Assembly: GCA_016432725.1 (NCBI GenBank)
Contig: JACJDG010000003.1
Location: 7,222,001 to 7,286,000 of the forward strand
Reading direction: 5' to 3'
Length of the DNA: 64,000 nt
Source: Streptomyces sp. DHE7-1
GTDB lineage: Bacteria; Actinomycetota; Actinomycetes; Streptomycetales; Streptomycetaceae
Of the stretch, positions 1-7,900 are shown in pieces. How positions within the stretch are numbered: position 1 is the stretch's first letter; each line of letters starts with the position of its first letter. The notes beneath the pieces are model-generated. The model was not told the origin of the DNA. It ran no database searches and saw only the letters and a list, made by a program, of their open reading frames with translations. Both the position numbers and the translations under genes were made by a program.

Positions 1-539
1 CCGCGCTGTGCGCGCCGCACGGAGAGCCCACGGCCGTGGTCGAGTTCGCCGACGCGGCACCGGTGCCGGTGCGCCGGCGGATCCGGTCCCGGCTCTGGCT
101 GGCCGGCTGGTTCACCCCCGTCGGCGACTCGCTGCTCCTGCGGCCCACCCGCGTGGTGCTGTGGCAGCCGTCCGGTTCCGTACCCGTGGACCCCGACGAG
201 TTCGCCGCCGCCCGGCCCGACCCGCTCACCGGAGCCGAGGCCCGGCTCCTGACCCATCTCGCCGACGCCCACCCGGACGCCGTCGAACGGCTCACCCGGC
301 TCGTACGCCCCGAGAACCTGCACGCCGCGACCCGCGTGGTGCCGCTCGCCGTCGACCGGCACGGCCTCACCCTGCGCATCGAACGCGCCCGCACACAGGG
401 CGACGTACGACTGCCGTTCCACACCCCCGCCGACGACGTCTCCCAGCTCACCGAGCGGATGCACGCACTGCTGGCCCAGGCGGGCGCCGCCGCCTGCCCC
501 CGCGCCCTACAGCGGCAGCGCGCAGACGGCGACCGGTGA
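1..539 (+). CDS. DUF2470-domain protein, 5' truncated by window edge
   Basis: The reading frame is open from the first bases (ALCAPHGEPTAV...) to a stop at 539, so the true start lies outside the window. The visible part ends in a DUF2470-type domain: a helix around DAHPDAVERL, then PLAVDRHGLTLRI and RLPFHTPADDVSQLTERMHAL. This domain is found alone or at the C terminus of heme-binding/pyridoxamine-oxidase-like (HugZ-type) proteins, and in streptomycetes mostly as short cytoplasmic proteins of unknown function. The last 33 bases overlap the 3' end of the convergent lactonase gene. No enzymatic residues can be judged from the fragment. Confidence 0.75.
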   Translation, partial: ALCAPHGEPTAVVEFADAAPVPVRRRIRSRLWLAGWFTPVGDSLLLRPTRVVLWQPSGSVPVDPDEFAAARPDPLTGAEARLLTHLADAHPDAVERLTRLVRPENLHAATRVVPLAVDRHGLTLRIERARTQGDVRLPFHTPADDVSQLTERMHALLAQAGAAACPRALQRQRADGDR

Positions 540-1761
540 CGCGAACGGCTCGCCCGCCAGACGCAGCCCGCCGCTCGCCGCGTCCACGTGGAACACGCTG
601 ACCGTGCCCGAGCGCTGGTTCGCCGCGAACAGCAGCCGGCCGTCCGGCGAGAACGCGATCTGCCGCGGGAAGTCCCCGGCCACCGGCACCGTGCCGAGCA
701 GCCGCAGCCGGGCCCCGGTGTCCTCGACGGCGTACCGCGCGACGCTGTTGTGGCCGCGGTTGGCGAGGAAGGCGAAGGAGCCGTCCGCGGTCACCAGGAA
801 CTGCGCCGGGTAGTTGGTGCCCCCGACGAGCCCGTGGGCTGCGGGTCGCCGATCGTCAGGCGTCCGGTGGCCGGGTCGTAGCCGCACACGGCCACCGTGT
901 CGTCCACCTCGTTGGCCAGGTAGGCGTGGCGGCCGCCGGGGTGGAAGGTCAGATGGCGCGGACCCGCGCCCGGCCTGGTGCGCGCCCGGGACACTTCGGT
1001 GAGCGTGCCCCGGTCCTGGTCGAGGCGGTAGCTGTAGACGGTGTCGGTACCGAGGTCGACGGCGAGCACATGGCCGCCGTCCGGAGCGGTGATGAACTGG
1101 TGCGCGTGCGGTCCCTGCTGGCCGGGGCCGGGCGCCGGGGTGCTGTGGGTGACCAGAGCGGTGCGCTCGCCGAGCGCGCCCGAGCCGTCGACGGGGTGCA
1201 CGGCGACACTGCCCGACTGGTAGTCGGCGCTCAGCAGCCAGCGTCCGCCGGGGTGGACCGAGAGATGGCAGGGGGCCGCCCCGCCCGTGCTCCGCGCGCC
1301 CAGGACCTTCCGGTCGGCCAGGCGGACGGCCGTGACCGCGCCGTCCTCGCGCTCGTCGACCGCGTAGAGCGTGCGGCCGTCCGGGTGGACCGCGAGGTAC
1401 GAGGGATCGGGCACGCCGGTGAGCGTCCCCTCGCCGGTGATCCGGCCGGTCGCCGGGTCGTACTCGGCCAGCCCGATACCGGCGCCGCCGCCCTCCGCGG
1501 AGGTGTAGGTGCCCAGGTACAGCGGACGGGGCGGTCCGGCCCGCGCGAGGGCCGGACCGCCGTGCGCTCACCGGCCCGCGCGGAGTGAGGGGCCGGCGCG
1601 GCGGGGCCGGGCGGCTCGGCCGCCGTGACGGGCACCGCCACCACGGCGGCCGCGCCCGCCACCGCCCCCACGAACCGGCGTCTGCTCCAGCCCGTCCCCG
1701 CCTCCCGGTCCCGGCCGGGCGCGCCGGAGCCGCCGCGCACCGCCCGTTCCTCCTCGTCCAT
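507..1761 (-). pseudogene. secreted lactonase-family beta-propeller protein, two frameshifts as given
   Basis: Three pieces in different frames together make one lactonase (6-phosphogluconolactonase-like seven-bladed propeller). The N terminus (ATG at 1761, GAGGTG ribosome site) has a twin-arginine motif in SRRRFVGAVAGAAAV, so Tat export is likely. The body reads LYLGTYTSAEGG, then repeated blades such as YLAVHPDGRTLYAVDE, HLSVHPGGRWLL and HLTFHPGGRHAYLANE. The last part reads NYPAQFLVTADGSFAFLANRG. The breaks lie at a C run (1528-1531 on the plus strand) and a G run (820-824), and adding one base at each restores a continuous protein of about 417 residues. The substrate is unknown. I expect the gene to be intact in the organism. 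Confidence 0.8.
1530..1561. repeat. 13-bp perfect inverted repeat inside the lactonase gene
   Basis: GGCGGTCCGGCCC (1530-1542) and its exact complement (1549-1561) are separated by six bases. It lies between the Tat signal and the first propeller blade and directly abuts one of the frame breaks. Such a GC hairpin could be real or could have promoted the sequencing error. Confidence 0.7.
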
Positions 1762-1923
1762 GCCGCACCTCAGGTCGTCGGTCGTCCCGCTGGTCCGGTC
1801 ACCTTGGCGCGGGCCGGCCGGCGAAGGCAAGAACGGCGCCGGCCGTCGCGTATGGCGCAACCGGAGTCCGCGTCTACCACTCACCGTCCTCGACCGGCTT
1901 GCCCGGCGCGTCCTTCAGCGGGG

Positions 1924-2949
1924 TCACCTGCCCGGGGACGGCTGCTGCCAGGGGTCCAGGTCGTCGCCGAGCCAGTCGCCGACCGGCTTGACGCCCGTCA
2001 GTGTGCCGCTGGGGTCCAGGTCCTCGGCGTCCTCGTCGTAGTAGTCGTACCAGGGCAGTCCGGCTCGCGTGTACGCCGCCCGGTCCACCGGTGACGGCGG
2101 CGGCGCCTCGCCGGTGATGCGGCGCCACTCGGGCGGCGTGACCAGGTGGACGAAGACCCGCCCGGAGGGTGTCCCGGACCAGTCCTCGAGCCGCCGGTCG
2201 TCCCGGTAGACCTCCTGGCGCATCGAGCCGCCGACGCCCAGCCCCATCGCCGCCGCGCGCCGCGGGGGAGCGGCACCGGCCGGGGCGGCGGGCGGCGGAA
2301 GGGCCGCGCCGGGAGCGGCCGCCGCCATGGGGACGGGCCCGCCGCCGGGCGCGGGCGCGCCGTAGCCCCCGAACGGTCCCGCGGCCCTCAGCCGCTGCTG
2401 CCGCTCACGCTCCTCGCGCCGCCACTCGGCCAGCGCGTGCTCCTTCAGCCCGAACGCCTGGAGCTGCACACCGCCCCACACCTCCTCGCCGGTGACCTGG
2501 CCCTCCACCGTCGCGCCCAGACCGAGCGGCACGGCGACGAACTGCCGGACCGTGCCCTTGCCGGAGTTGATGCCGTCCAGCCAGGGCTGCCGGGGCAGCA
2601 CCACGTAGTTCTGCGGCCTGCGGACCAGGTGGTCTCGCCAGGGCTTCCCGGACACGGCGCACACCTTGCCCACGCCCACCTGGAGGGCGGCCGGCTCCGT
2701 CGTACCGGTGAAACTCAGCCACATCGCCTCCCGCAGGTACACCGGCAGCATCACGCCACCGCGCCGGCGCCACTCCGGCGGAACCCGGTCGCCGAAGTCG
2801 GAGACCCGCCGCACCGGGAACTCGCCGAGCCCCGGCGGCAGTGGGTGCGTGCCCTTCTCGGGCAGCCGCAGGGTGCGGACGAACCGCACCGCCACGCCGC
2901 CGGGCAGCCTCAGCGTGTTCCCGTCGATCCGCACCTCGGTGCCGGTCAT
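1924..2949 (-). CDS. conserved hypothetical protein
   Basis: A 341-residue protein starting at MTGTEVRIDGNTLRLPGG; longer in-frame starts lie in the upstream intergenic sequence and lack coding character. I do not recognise a named domain. The first 190 residues look like one folded region (RFVRTLRLPEKGTHPLPPGLG, FGDRVPPEWRRRGGVMLPVYLREAMWLSF, CAVSGKPWRDHL). An Ala/Pro/Gly-rich linker follows (about 210-255), then a second conserved block (MRQEVYRDDRRLEDW, VFVHLVTPPEWRRITG) and an acidic tail with YDYYDEDAEDLDP. There is no signal peptide or membrane helix, so it should be cytoplasmic. It starts 46 bases after the stop of the FUSC gene on the same strand and may be co-transcribed with it. Confidence 0.8.
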   Translation of the reverse strand: MTGTEVRIDGNTLRLPGGVAVRFVRTLRLPEKGTHPLPPGLGEFPVRRVSDFGDRVPPEWRRRGGVMLPVYLREAMWLSFTGTTEPAALQVGVGKVCAVSGKPWRDHLVRRPQNYVVLPRQPWLDGINSGKGTVRQFVAVPLGLGATVEGQVTGEEVWGGVQLQAFGLKEHALAEWRREERERQQRLRAAGPFGGYGAPAPGGGPVPMAAAAPGAALPPPAAPAGAAPPRRAAAMGLGVGGSMRQEVYRDDRRLEDWSGTPSGRVFVHLVTPPEWRRITGEAPPPSPVDRAAYTRAGLPWYDYYDEDAEDLDPSGTLTGVKPVGDWLGDDLDPWQQPSPGR

Positions 2950-2995
2950 CGGTCCGCCCCCTCGCCTCGTGGTGCCGGCCCCGCCGCGGCACCTC

Positions 2996-4249
2996 TCACG
3001 GAGAACGCTCGCCGAACCCCGTACGGTTCCGCCACAGGTCCTCCTGCACACCGAGGCGCTCGCGCAGCCGGCTCATCCGCGGCAGCCGCGCCCGCTGCTC
3101 CCGGGACACCCGGTCAAGCTCCTCCAGCAGGCGGCGGGTGCGGTGCTCGGTGTCGAGCTCGGCGATGATCCGGTTCACCTCGGTCAGCACGGCCCCCATG
3201 AGCTGCCAGTTCTCCCAGTCCTTGCCGACCTTCTCCTGGAGCAGCTCGTCGAGCCGGTCGCGGGTGCCGGCCGCCGTGTGCAGCTCGGCGGTCAGCCGCG
3301 CCTCCGCGGACTCGGCGTTCTGGCTCAGATCGGTGGTCACGAGGACCGCGAAGCTGACGATCGCGTCGGCGATCTCGGAGAGCAGCTGCTCCACGGTGGC
3401 GCCGATCTCCTTCGGGAACAGGTCCTCGGAGCCCCGGGCCTTGGCCAGGTCCGTGATGGAACGGGCCAGCACCCGCAGCACCACCGTGCAGATCTCCAGC
3501 GTGTCCAGGCCGGTGCGCAGCACCACCCGGTGCAGCAGCCCCTCCTTGACGCGCGGGTTGAGCCGCAGGCTGTCCTCCGCCTGCCGCAGCGAGGCGTCCA
3601 CCTGGGCGATGTGCTGGTCGAGGCGGCGGGCCTCGTGCAGCCGTTCGGCGGCCAGTTCCCAGGAGACGCGGCCCGCGGCCTCCTCGCCCATGCGCAGCAT
3701 CAGCTGGCGCACCCGGCGCGCCAGGTCCTCGATCGACTCGCCCGCCTTGTCCACCCACACCGGGGGTGGCAGCAGCAGGTTGCAGGCCATGCCCACGACC
3801 GCGCCGATCAGCGTCTCCACGATCCGTGCCCAGGCGGTGAAGCCGACGGTGGTGACCCCGAGCACCAGCATGGCGCTGATCGCCACCTCGGCCACGTACT
3901 CGTCCACCCGGACCAGATGGCCCACGCCCAGCGAGGCCACGATCAGCAGCGCCAGACTCCACCAGGTAAGACCCACCAGCAGGCTGAACGCGATGGCGAC
4001 CAGCACCCCGGCGACCACCGAGTTCACCCGGCGGATGCCGTTGGTCAGGGTGGCGTAGAAGGTGACCTGGACGACCAGCAGGGCGGTCAGGGGGGAGGTC
4101 AGCGGGGCGGGTTCGGGACTCAGGCGCAGCGCGACCACGTAGGCGATCGTCGCCGCGGTGGCGGACCGCAGCGTCTGGACGACCACCGGCTCCCGGTAGC
4201 GCATCACTAGACGCTTCAGTGCCGCGTTCCACTCTCGTACGTCGTGCAT
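2996..4249 (-). CDS. FUSC/aromatic-acid-exporter-type membrane protein
   Basis: A 417-residue protein with about six hydrophobic segments in residues 20-165 (TAATIAYVVALRL, SPLTALLVVQVTFYATL, VVAGVLVAIAFSLLVGL, SLALLIVASLGVGHLV, AISAMLVLGVTTVGF, TLIGAVVGMACNLLL). A cytoplasmic helical region of about 240 residues, rich in charged and coiled-coil-like heptads, follows. This fits the FUSC (fusaric acid resistance)/ArAE family of putative efflux proteins; the substrate cannot be inferred. The chosen start MHDVREWN has AAGGG just upstream. It lies between the FBP gene and the conserved hypothetical gene on the same strand. Confidence 0.85.
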   Translation of the reverse strand: MHDVREWNAALKRLVMRYREPVVVQTLRSATAATIAYVVALRLSPEPAPLTSPLTALLVVQVTFYATLTNGIRRVNSVVAGVLVAIAFSLLVGLTWWSLALLIVASLGVGHLVRVDEYVAEVAISAMLVLGVTTVGFTAWARIVETLIGAVVGMACNLLLPPPVWVDKAGESIEDLARRVRQLMLRMGEEAAGRVSWELAAERLHEARRLDQHIAQVDASLRQAEDSLRLNPRVKEGLLHRVVLRTGLDTLEICTVVLRVLARSITDLAKARGSEDLFPKEIGATVEQLLSEIADAIVSFAVLVTTDLSQNAESAEARLTAELHTAAGTRDRLDELLQEKVGKDWENWQLMGAVLTEVNRIIAELDTEHRTRRLLEELDRVSREQRARLPRMSRLRERLGVQEDLWRNRTGFGERSP

Positions 4250-4343
4250 CCCTTGGCCTGTTCCCGCTCCCCGGCCGGGCCGAACGTCCCCGATCGGGGA
4301 GGCGTCCGTCCGTGACGCCGGCCGGCCGCCGGCCCGGAGGGTG

Positions 4344-4838
4344 TCAGTCGCGGATCCTGTCGAGGAAGGCGTGCAGATTGCCCGTGGCACGGGCGATCTG
4401 CTCCTCCAGGGTCAGGCTCTCCTCGAACCGGCCCCCCGACTCCGGCACCTTCTTCCCGCGGACGTACAGCGAGCAGGCCAGGTCCGTGCACATGTACACC
4501 CCGACCGAGTTCCCCTCGCGGCCCGCCGGACCCGCCTTCCGCGCCGTCATCAGGGAGACCCCTCCGCCGGGATGCGTCGTCAGGCACACGGAACACAGAC
4601 TGCGGTGCAGGAGCCCGCGCCGTGCGGCCGGATAGCGCAGCGCGACGCCGACGAGTCCGTCCTCCCGCTCGGCGACCAGATAGCTCCGGTCGGGCGCCCC
4701 CGGATCACGCCAGCCGAGGAAGTCCAGGTCGTCCCAGGGCCGTTCGCCCAGGTCCCGCGGCACGGCCAGCCGCTTGGCCTCGCCCTTGGAGCAGTTGACG
4801 AAGGAGGCGCGGATGTCCTGCTCGGAGAGCGCTCGCAT
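4344..4838 (-). CDS. FBP-domain protein (EF-G-binding, treble-clef zinc finger)
   Basis: A 164-residue protein with four cysteines placed as in the C-terminal zinc finger of the FusB/FBP family: C82 and C85 in CSVC, and C117 and C122 in CTDLAC. Known family members bind elongation factor G and can release ribosome complexes stalled by fusidic acid. Whether this one confers resistance is inference. The N terminus (MRALSEQDIRASFVNCSKGEAKRL) is typical for the actinobacterial branch. The start is preceded by GGAAGGACC. A perfect 27-bp palindrome lies 33 bases upstream of the start codon, which suggests transcriptional control. Confidence 0.85.
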   Translation of the reverse strand: MRALSEQDIRASFVNCSKGEAKRLAVPRDLGERPWDDLDFLGWRDPGAPDRSYLVAEREDGLVGVALRYPAARRGLLHRSLCSVCLTTHPGGGVSLMTARKAGPAGREGNSVGVYMCTDLACSLYVRGKKVPESGGRFEESLTLEEQIARATGNLHAFLDRIRD

Positions 4839-4870
4839 GAAAGGGTCCTTCCGGATTCCGTGTTCCGTGA

Positions 4871-4897
4871 CGTGAACCTAGAGCCTCTAGGTTCACG
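4871..4897. promoter_or_regulatory. 27-bp perfect palindrome, likely operator upstream of FBP gene
   Basis: CGTGAACCTAGAG (4871-4883), one base, then its exact reverse complement (4885-4897). The core CCTAGAGCCTCTAGG resembles sites of MerR-type regulators, which is a resemblance only. It sits in the divergent region between FBP and ROK genes, closer to FBP. An AT-rich patch with a second small inverted repeat (GGCTA...TAGCC) follows at 4897-4913. Confidence 0.65.
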
Positions 4898-4930
4898 GCT
4901 AGCCTATATAGCCAACGGAGGAGCCTGCCA

Positions 4931-4975
4931 ATGAATTTCCGTACGCTGTTACCGCGAAGGGTGGGCGAGCGGTGA
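4931..4975 (+). CDS. possible 14-residue leader peptide with a TTA codon
   Basis: The short frame MNFRTLLPRRVGER has a strong GGAGGAG ribosome site seven bases before ATG and lies in the leader of the ROK gene, 115 bases before its start. It contains TTA (4949-4951), a codon read by the bldA tRNA and rare in Streptomyces. No homology is claimed; it may be chance. Confidence 0.3.
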   Translation: MNFRTLLPRRVGER

Positions 4976-5089
4976 CCCCTCGTGGCCGACATGGTTAGCT
5001 CAGTACATGAAATAAGGGTTGTCGGAAAGTCGCGTTCCGGCTGGCCCGAGGGGTATGTTGCAGGTCGGGACAGGTACGGAGGGAGCCAC

Positions 5090-6379
5090 ATGGCGGGGCG
5101 GAACGGGCGGACCGTACGGGACCTCAGGCGGGGGAACCGCACGGCCCTGCTGCAACGGCTGTACTTCGACGGCCCGCTGAGCCGCTTCGAACTGGGCCCG
5201 GCGACGGGACTGAGTTCCGGCTCCGTCAGCAACGTGGTCGCGGACCTGGTCGCCGACGGCCTGGTCGAGGAGGCCGGCAGCGTCGACTCCGACGGCGGCC
5301 GCCCCCGTACGCTGCTGCGGGTCGCCCCGCACAGCGGCCAGATGATCGGCGTCGACGTCGGCGAGACCCGGGTCCGGGTCGAACTGTTCGATCTGGCGCT
5401 CACCGAACTGGCCCGCGCCGAACGCCCGCTGACCCAGGACGGCTACGACGTCGACGGGATCGTCGGCCACATCCGTGACGGCATCGCCGAGGTGCTCGCG
5501 GCCCCGAAGGCCGTGCCCGAGCGGCTGCTCGGCGTCGGCGTCGGCGTGCCCGGCATCGTCGAGCACACCGCCGACCGGGGCGCCGTGGTGCACGGGCAGA
5601 CCATCGGCTGGGACGCGGTGCCGCTGGAGGAACTGCTCCGCTCCACCTCCCGGCTCCCGGACACCGTCCGCTACTTCATAGACAACGGGGCCAAGACCCT
5701 CGGCCAGGCCGAGATGTGGTTCGGCGCCGGGCGCGGCGCGCGCAACGCGGTGGTCGTGCTCTTCGGCTCCGGCGTCGGCGCCTGCCTGGTCACCCCGGAG
5801 GTGGAGCACGGACGGGCCGTCGAGTGGGGCCATCTGACGGTACGGGTGCGCGGGCGCCGCTGCCGGTGCGGTGCGCCGGGCTGCCTGGAGGCGTACGCGG
5901 GCGCCGAGTCGCTGCTCGCCCGCTGGCGCGAGGAGGGCGGGCGGCCGCCCGGGGACGCCGACGAGGAGACCGCGCTCACCGCGATGCTCGCCGCCGCCTA
6001 TCCGCTGGACGGCGCCGACCCGGACCCGGTGGCGCTCGCGGTGCTGGAGGAGACCGCCGAGTACCTGGGCGCCGGACTGTCCGACCTGATCAACCTGTTC
6101 CAGCCCGAGCGGATCCTCATCGGCGGCTGGGCCGGCCTCCAGCTCGGCACCCGGTTCCTGCCCGCCGTGCGCCGCCACGCGGCGACCTACGCCCTGCGCC
6201 ACCCGGCCGACAAGGTCACCATCGAGCTCGGCCGGCTCGGCCCCGACGCGGTCACCGTGGGCGCCGCGATCCTGCCGCTCGCCGACTTCTTCGCCCGCGG
6301 CGGCCGCCGTGCCGAACCGGTCACGGAGGACCGCCATCCCGCCTGGCGGGCCGCCCTGGAGGAGCGGGCACCGCGCTAG
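5090..6379 (+). CDS. ROK-family transcriptional regulator
   Basis: A 429-residue NagC/XylR-type regulator. Residues 1-75 form a winged helix-turn-helix (SRFELGPATGLSSGSVSNVVADLVADGLVEE). The ROK sugar-kinase-like fold follows, with GVDVGETRVRVELFDL near 87-102, GVGVGVPGIVEHT near 148-160 and the EWGH motif at 245-248. The ROK zinc site is complete: H248, C258, C260 and C265 in CRCGAPGC. Such proteins repress sugar-uptake or catabolic genes and respond to a sugar or sugar phosphate. No sugar operon is adjacent, so its targets are unknown. ATG at 5090 has a GGAGGGA ribosome site. Its TAG stop lies inside the target duplication of the following insertion element. Confidence 0.9.
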   Translation: MAGRNGRTVRDLRRGNRTALLQRLYFDGPLSRFELGPATGLSSGSVSNVVADLVADGLVEEAGSVDSDGGRPRTLLRVAPHSGQMIGVDVGETRVRVELFDLALTELARAERPLTQDGYDVDGIVGHIRDGIAEVLAAPKAVPERLLGVGVGVPGIVEHTADRGAVVHGQTIGWDAVPLEELLRSTSRLPDTVRYFIDNGAKTLGQAEMWFGAGRGARNAVVVLFGSGVGACLVTPEVEHGRAVEWGHLTVRVRGRRCRCGAPGCLEAYAGAESLLARWREEGGRPPGDADEETALTAMLAAAYPLDGADPDPVALAVLEETAEYLGAGLSDLINLFQPERILIGGWAGLQLGTRFLPAVRRHAATYALRHPADKVTIELGRLGPDAVTVGAAILPLADFFARGGRRAEPVTEDRHPAWRAALEERAPR

Positions 6380-6380
6380 G

Positions 6381-7462
6381 TGTATTGATCACGAGCGTTG
6401 TTAACGGTGCCGGGTCTTGATCATGGCGAAGACCTCCGGTGTGGTGGAGGTGTCTAGGCTCCACACCGCACACGGAGGTCTTCGTGTCCCACCGTAATGC
6501 CCGGCTGACCGTTCACGGCAGGCGGATCCTGGTCGAACGCGTTCTCACGGGCCGGCCGGTCGCGCATGTCGCGGCCGAGATGGGGATATCCCGTCCCACC
6601 GCCCACAAATGGGTCCGCCGCTGGCGGACCGAAGGCGACGCGGGCCTCGCCGACCGTTCCAGTCGGCCCCGAACCACCCCGCACCGCACGTCCTCAGCCA
6701 CCGAAGCACGTGTCTGCCACCTGCGGACCAGCCGCAAGCTCGGCCCGGCCAGGATCGGCCCGATCCTGGGCCTTCCCGCCTCGACCGTGCACCGGGTCCT
6801 GGTCCGCCACGGCCTGAACCGTCTGGCCTGGCTGGACCGGCCCACCGGCGAGCCGATCCGCCGCTATGAGCGGGCCCGGCCAGGCGAGCTGGTCCACGTC
6901 GACATCAAGAAGCTGGGCAACATCCCCGACGGCGGCGGCCACAAGGTCATGGACCGCCGCCAGGCGATGGACAACAAACTCGCCACCACCGACCGCCGCC
7001 GCAGCTGCAAGCCGGTGATCGGCTACTCGTTCGTCCACTCCGCCGTCGACGACCACTCCCGCCTGGCCTACAGCGAGGTCCTCACCGACGAGCGCAAAGA
7101 GACCGCCGCCGGCTTCTGGCAGCGGGCGAACGCCTTCTTCGCCGCCCACGGCATCACCGTCGAACGCGTCCTGACCGACAACGGCTCCTGCTACAAATCA
7201 AGACTGTTCACCCAGACGCTGGCCACGGCCGGCATCACCCACAAGAAGATCAGGCCCTACCGGCCGCAGACCAACGGCAAAGTCGAACGCTTCAACCGCA
7301 TCCTGCTCGACGAATGGGCCTACCAGCGGCCCTACACCTCGAACACCGAGCGGACAGCGGCACTGGCAGACTTCCTCCACACCTACAACCACCACCGCTG
7401 CCACACCGCACTGGGCGGACACCCGCCCATCAGCCGCGTCAACAACCCTGCGGGTCAATACA
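6381..7462 (+). mobile_element. complete IS481-family insertion sequence
   Basis: A 1082-bp element bounded by imperfect terminal inverted repeats that begin TGTATTGA and continue with a shared GTTGTT-AC core. It is flanked by a 6-bp direct repeat GCTAGG (6375-6380 and 7463-7468), the target-site duplication. It carries one DDE transposase gene reading left to right. The left copy of the duplication carries the ROK stop codon, and the right copy supplies the transposase stop codon. Confidence 0.9.
6427..6484 (+). promoter_or_regulatory. hairpin able to sequester the transposase ribosome-binding site
   Basis: CGAAGACCTCCG (6427-6438) is exactly complementary to CGGAGGTCTTCG (6473-6484). An inner GTGGAG/CTCCAC pair extends the stem. 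The right arm contains the GGAGG ribosome site and the first base of the GTG start. A TAGGCT box (6455-6460) lies in the loop and could act as a -10 element. Confidence 0.6.
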
Positions 7463-7467
7463 GCTAG
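6484..7467 (+). CDS. IS481-family DDE transposase
   Basis: A 327-residue transposase starting at GTG 6484 after CGGAGGTCTTC. An N-terminal helix-turn-helix (HVAAEMGISRPTAHKWVRRW, residues 28-47) is followed by a second HTH-like segment and the RNase-H-fold catalytic core. The DDE residues are D140 (HVDIKKLG), D232 (VLTDNGS) and E268 (NGKVERF); the last two are 35 residues apart, the usual DD(35)E spacing. The frame is complete, so the element may be active. The last sense codon straddles the element boundary, and the stop TAG (7465-7467) lies in the duplicated host target sequence. Confidence 0.92.
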   Translation: MSHRNARLTVHGRRILVERVLTGRPVAHVAAEMGISRPTAHKWVRRWRTEGDAGLADRSSRPRTTPHRTSSATEARVCHLRTSRKLGPARIGPILGLPASTVHRVLVRHGLNRLAWLDRPTGEPIRRYERARPGELVHVDIKKLGNIPDGGGHKVMDRRQAMDNKLATTDRRRSCKPVIGYSFVHSAVDDHSRLAYSEVLTDERKETAAGFWQRANAFFAAHGITVERVLTDNGSCYKSRLFTQTLATAGITHKKIRPYRPQTNGKVERFNRILLDEWAYQRPYTSNTERTAALADFLHTYNHHRCHTALGGHPPISRVNNPAGQYS

Positions 7468-7640
7468 GTCGTGTCCGCAAAGTCGCGTCGTTCGCCCGCA
7501 GGGCGGGCGTCGCGGCGTCCGGTGCGTGCTCTCGGCGTGCCGGCCGGAAGCCCTCGTACTGGGTGTACTCGGGCTTCCGTCCGGTGCGGCGAGAGTGCGT
7601 GCCGGGCGCCGCGACGCAGGCGTGACTTTGCGGACACGAC
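7468..7640. mobile_element. 173-bp palindromic MITE, IS5-type ends
   Basis: The ends GTCGTGTCCGCAAAGTC (7468-7484) and the exact reverse complement (7624-7640) are flanked by CTAG on both sides (7464-7467 and 7641-7644), as expected for IS5-group CTAR target duplication. The interior is itself a long imperfect palindrome centred near 7560, where GGAAGCCC faces GGGCTTCC. It encodes no transposase, so a parent element elsewhere would have to mobilise it. Confidence 0.7.
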
Positions 7641-7642
7641 CT

Positions 7643-7806
7643 AGGGGCGGCTCCCCGGTCTTCGCGGGTCCGCGACGCCCGGTGCGGCACCTCGCCGCAC
7701 GGTCGCATCGCTCACGTACGCCCGGTACGAGGGCGACTCGGCCGCACGCCGAGGCGCCGCACCGGACGCCGCGGCCTGATCCACGAAGACCGGGGAGACA
7801 CCCCCT
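7643..7806. repeat. 164-bp palindromic repeat, copy A
   Basis: The left arm starts AGGGGCGGCTCCCCGGTCTT and the right arm ends GAAGACCGGGGAGACACCCC+CT; the two pair with few mismatches and the interior continues the pairing (CGGTGCGGC...GCCGCACCG). A shorter relative lies at 31861-31914. It once directly followed the ROK stop codon, if the two mobile insertions are removed, and may act as a bidirectional terminator. Confidence 0.6.
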
Positions 7807-7900
7807 GGGCCCGTCGCGGAGGTCCCGCCGTCCTGCCGGGGGAGCGGGATCGCCGCGACGGGCCGCGGGTTCCCGGGCCGTCCGTCGGTGGGTTCCGCCG

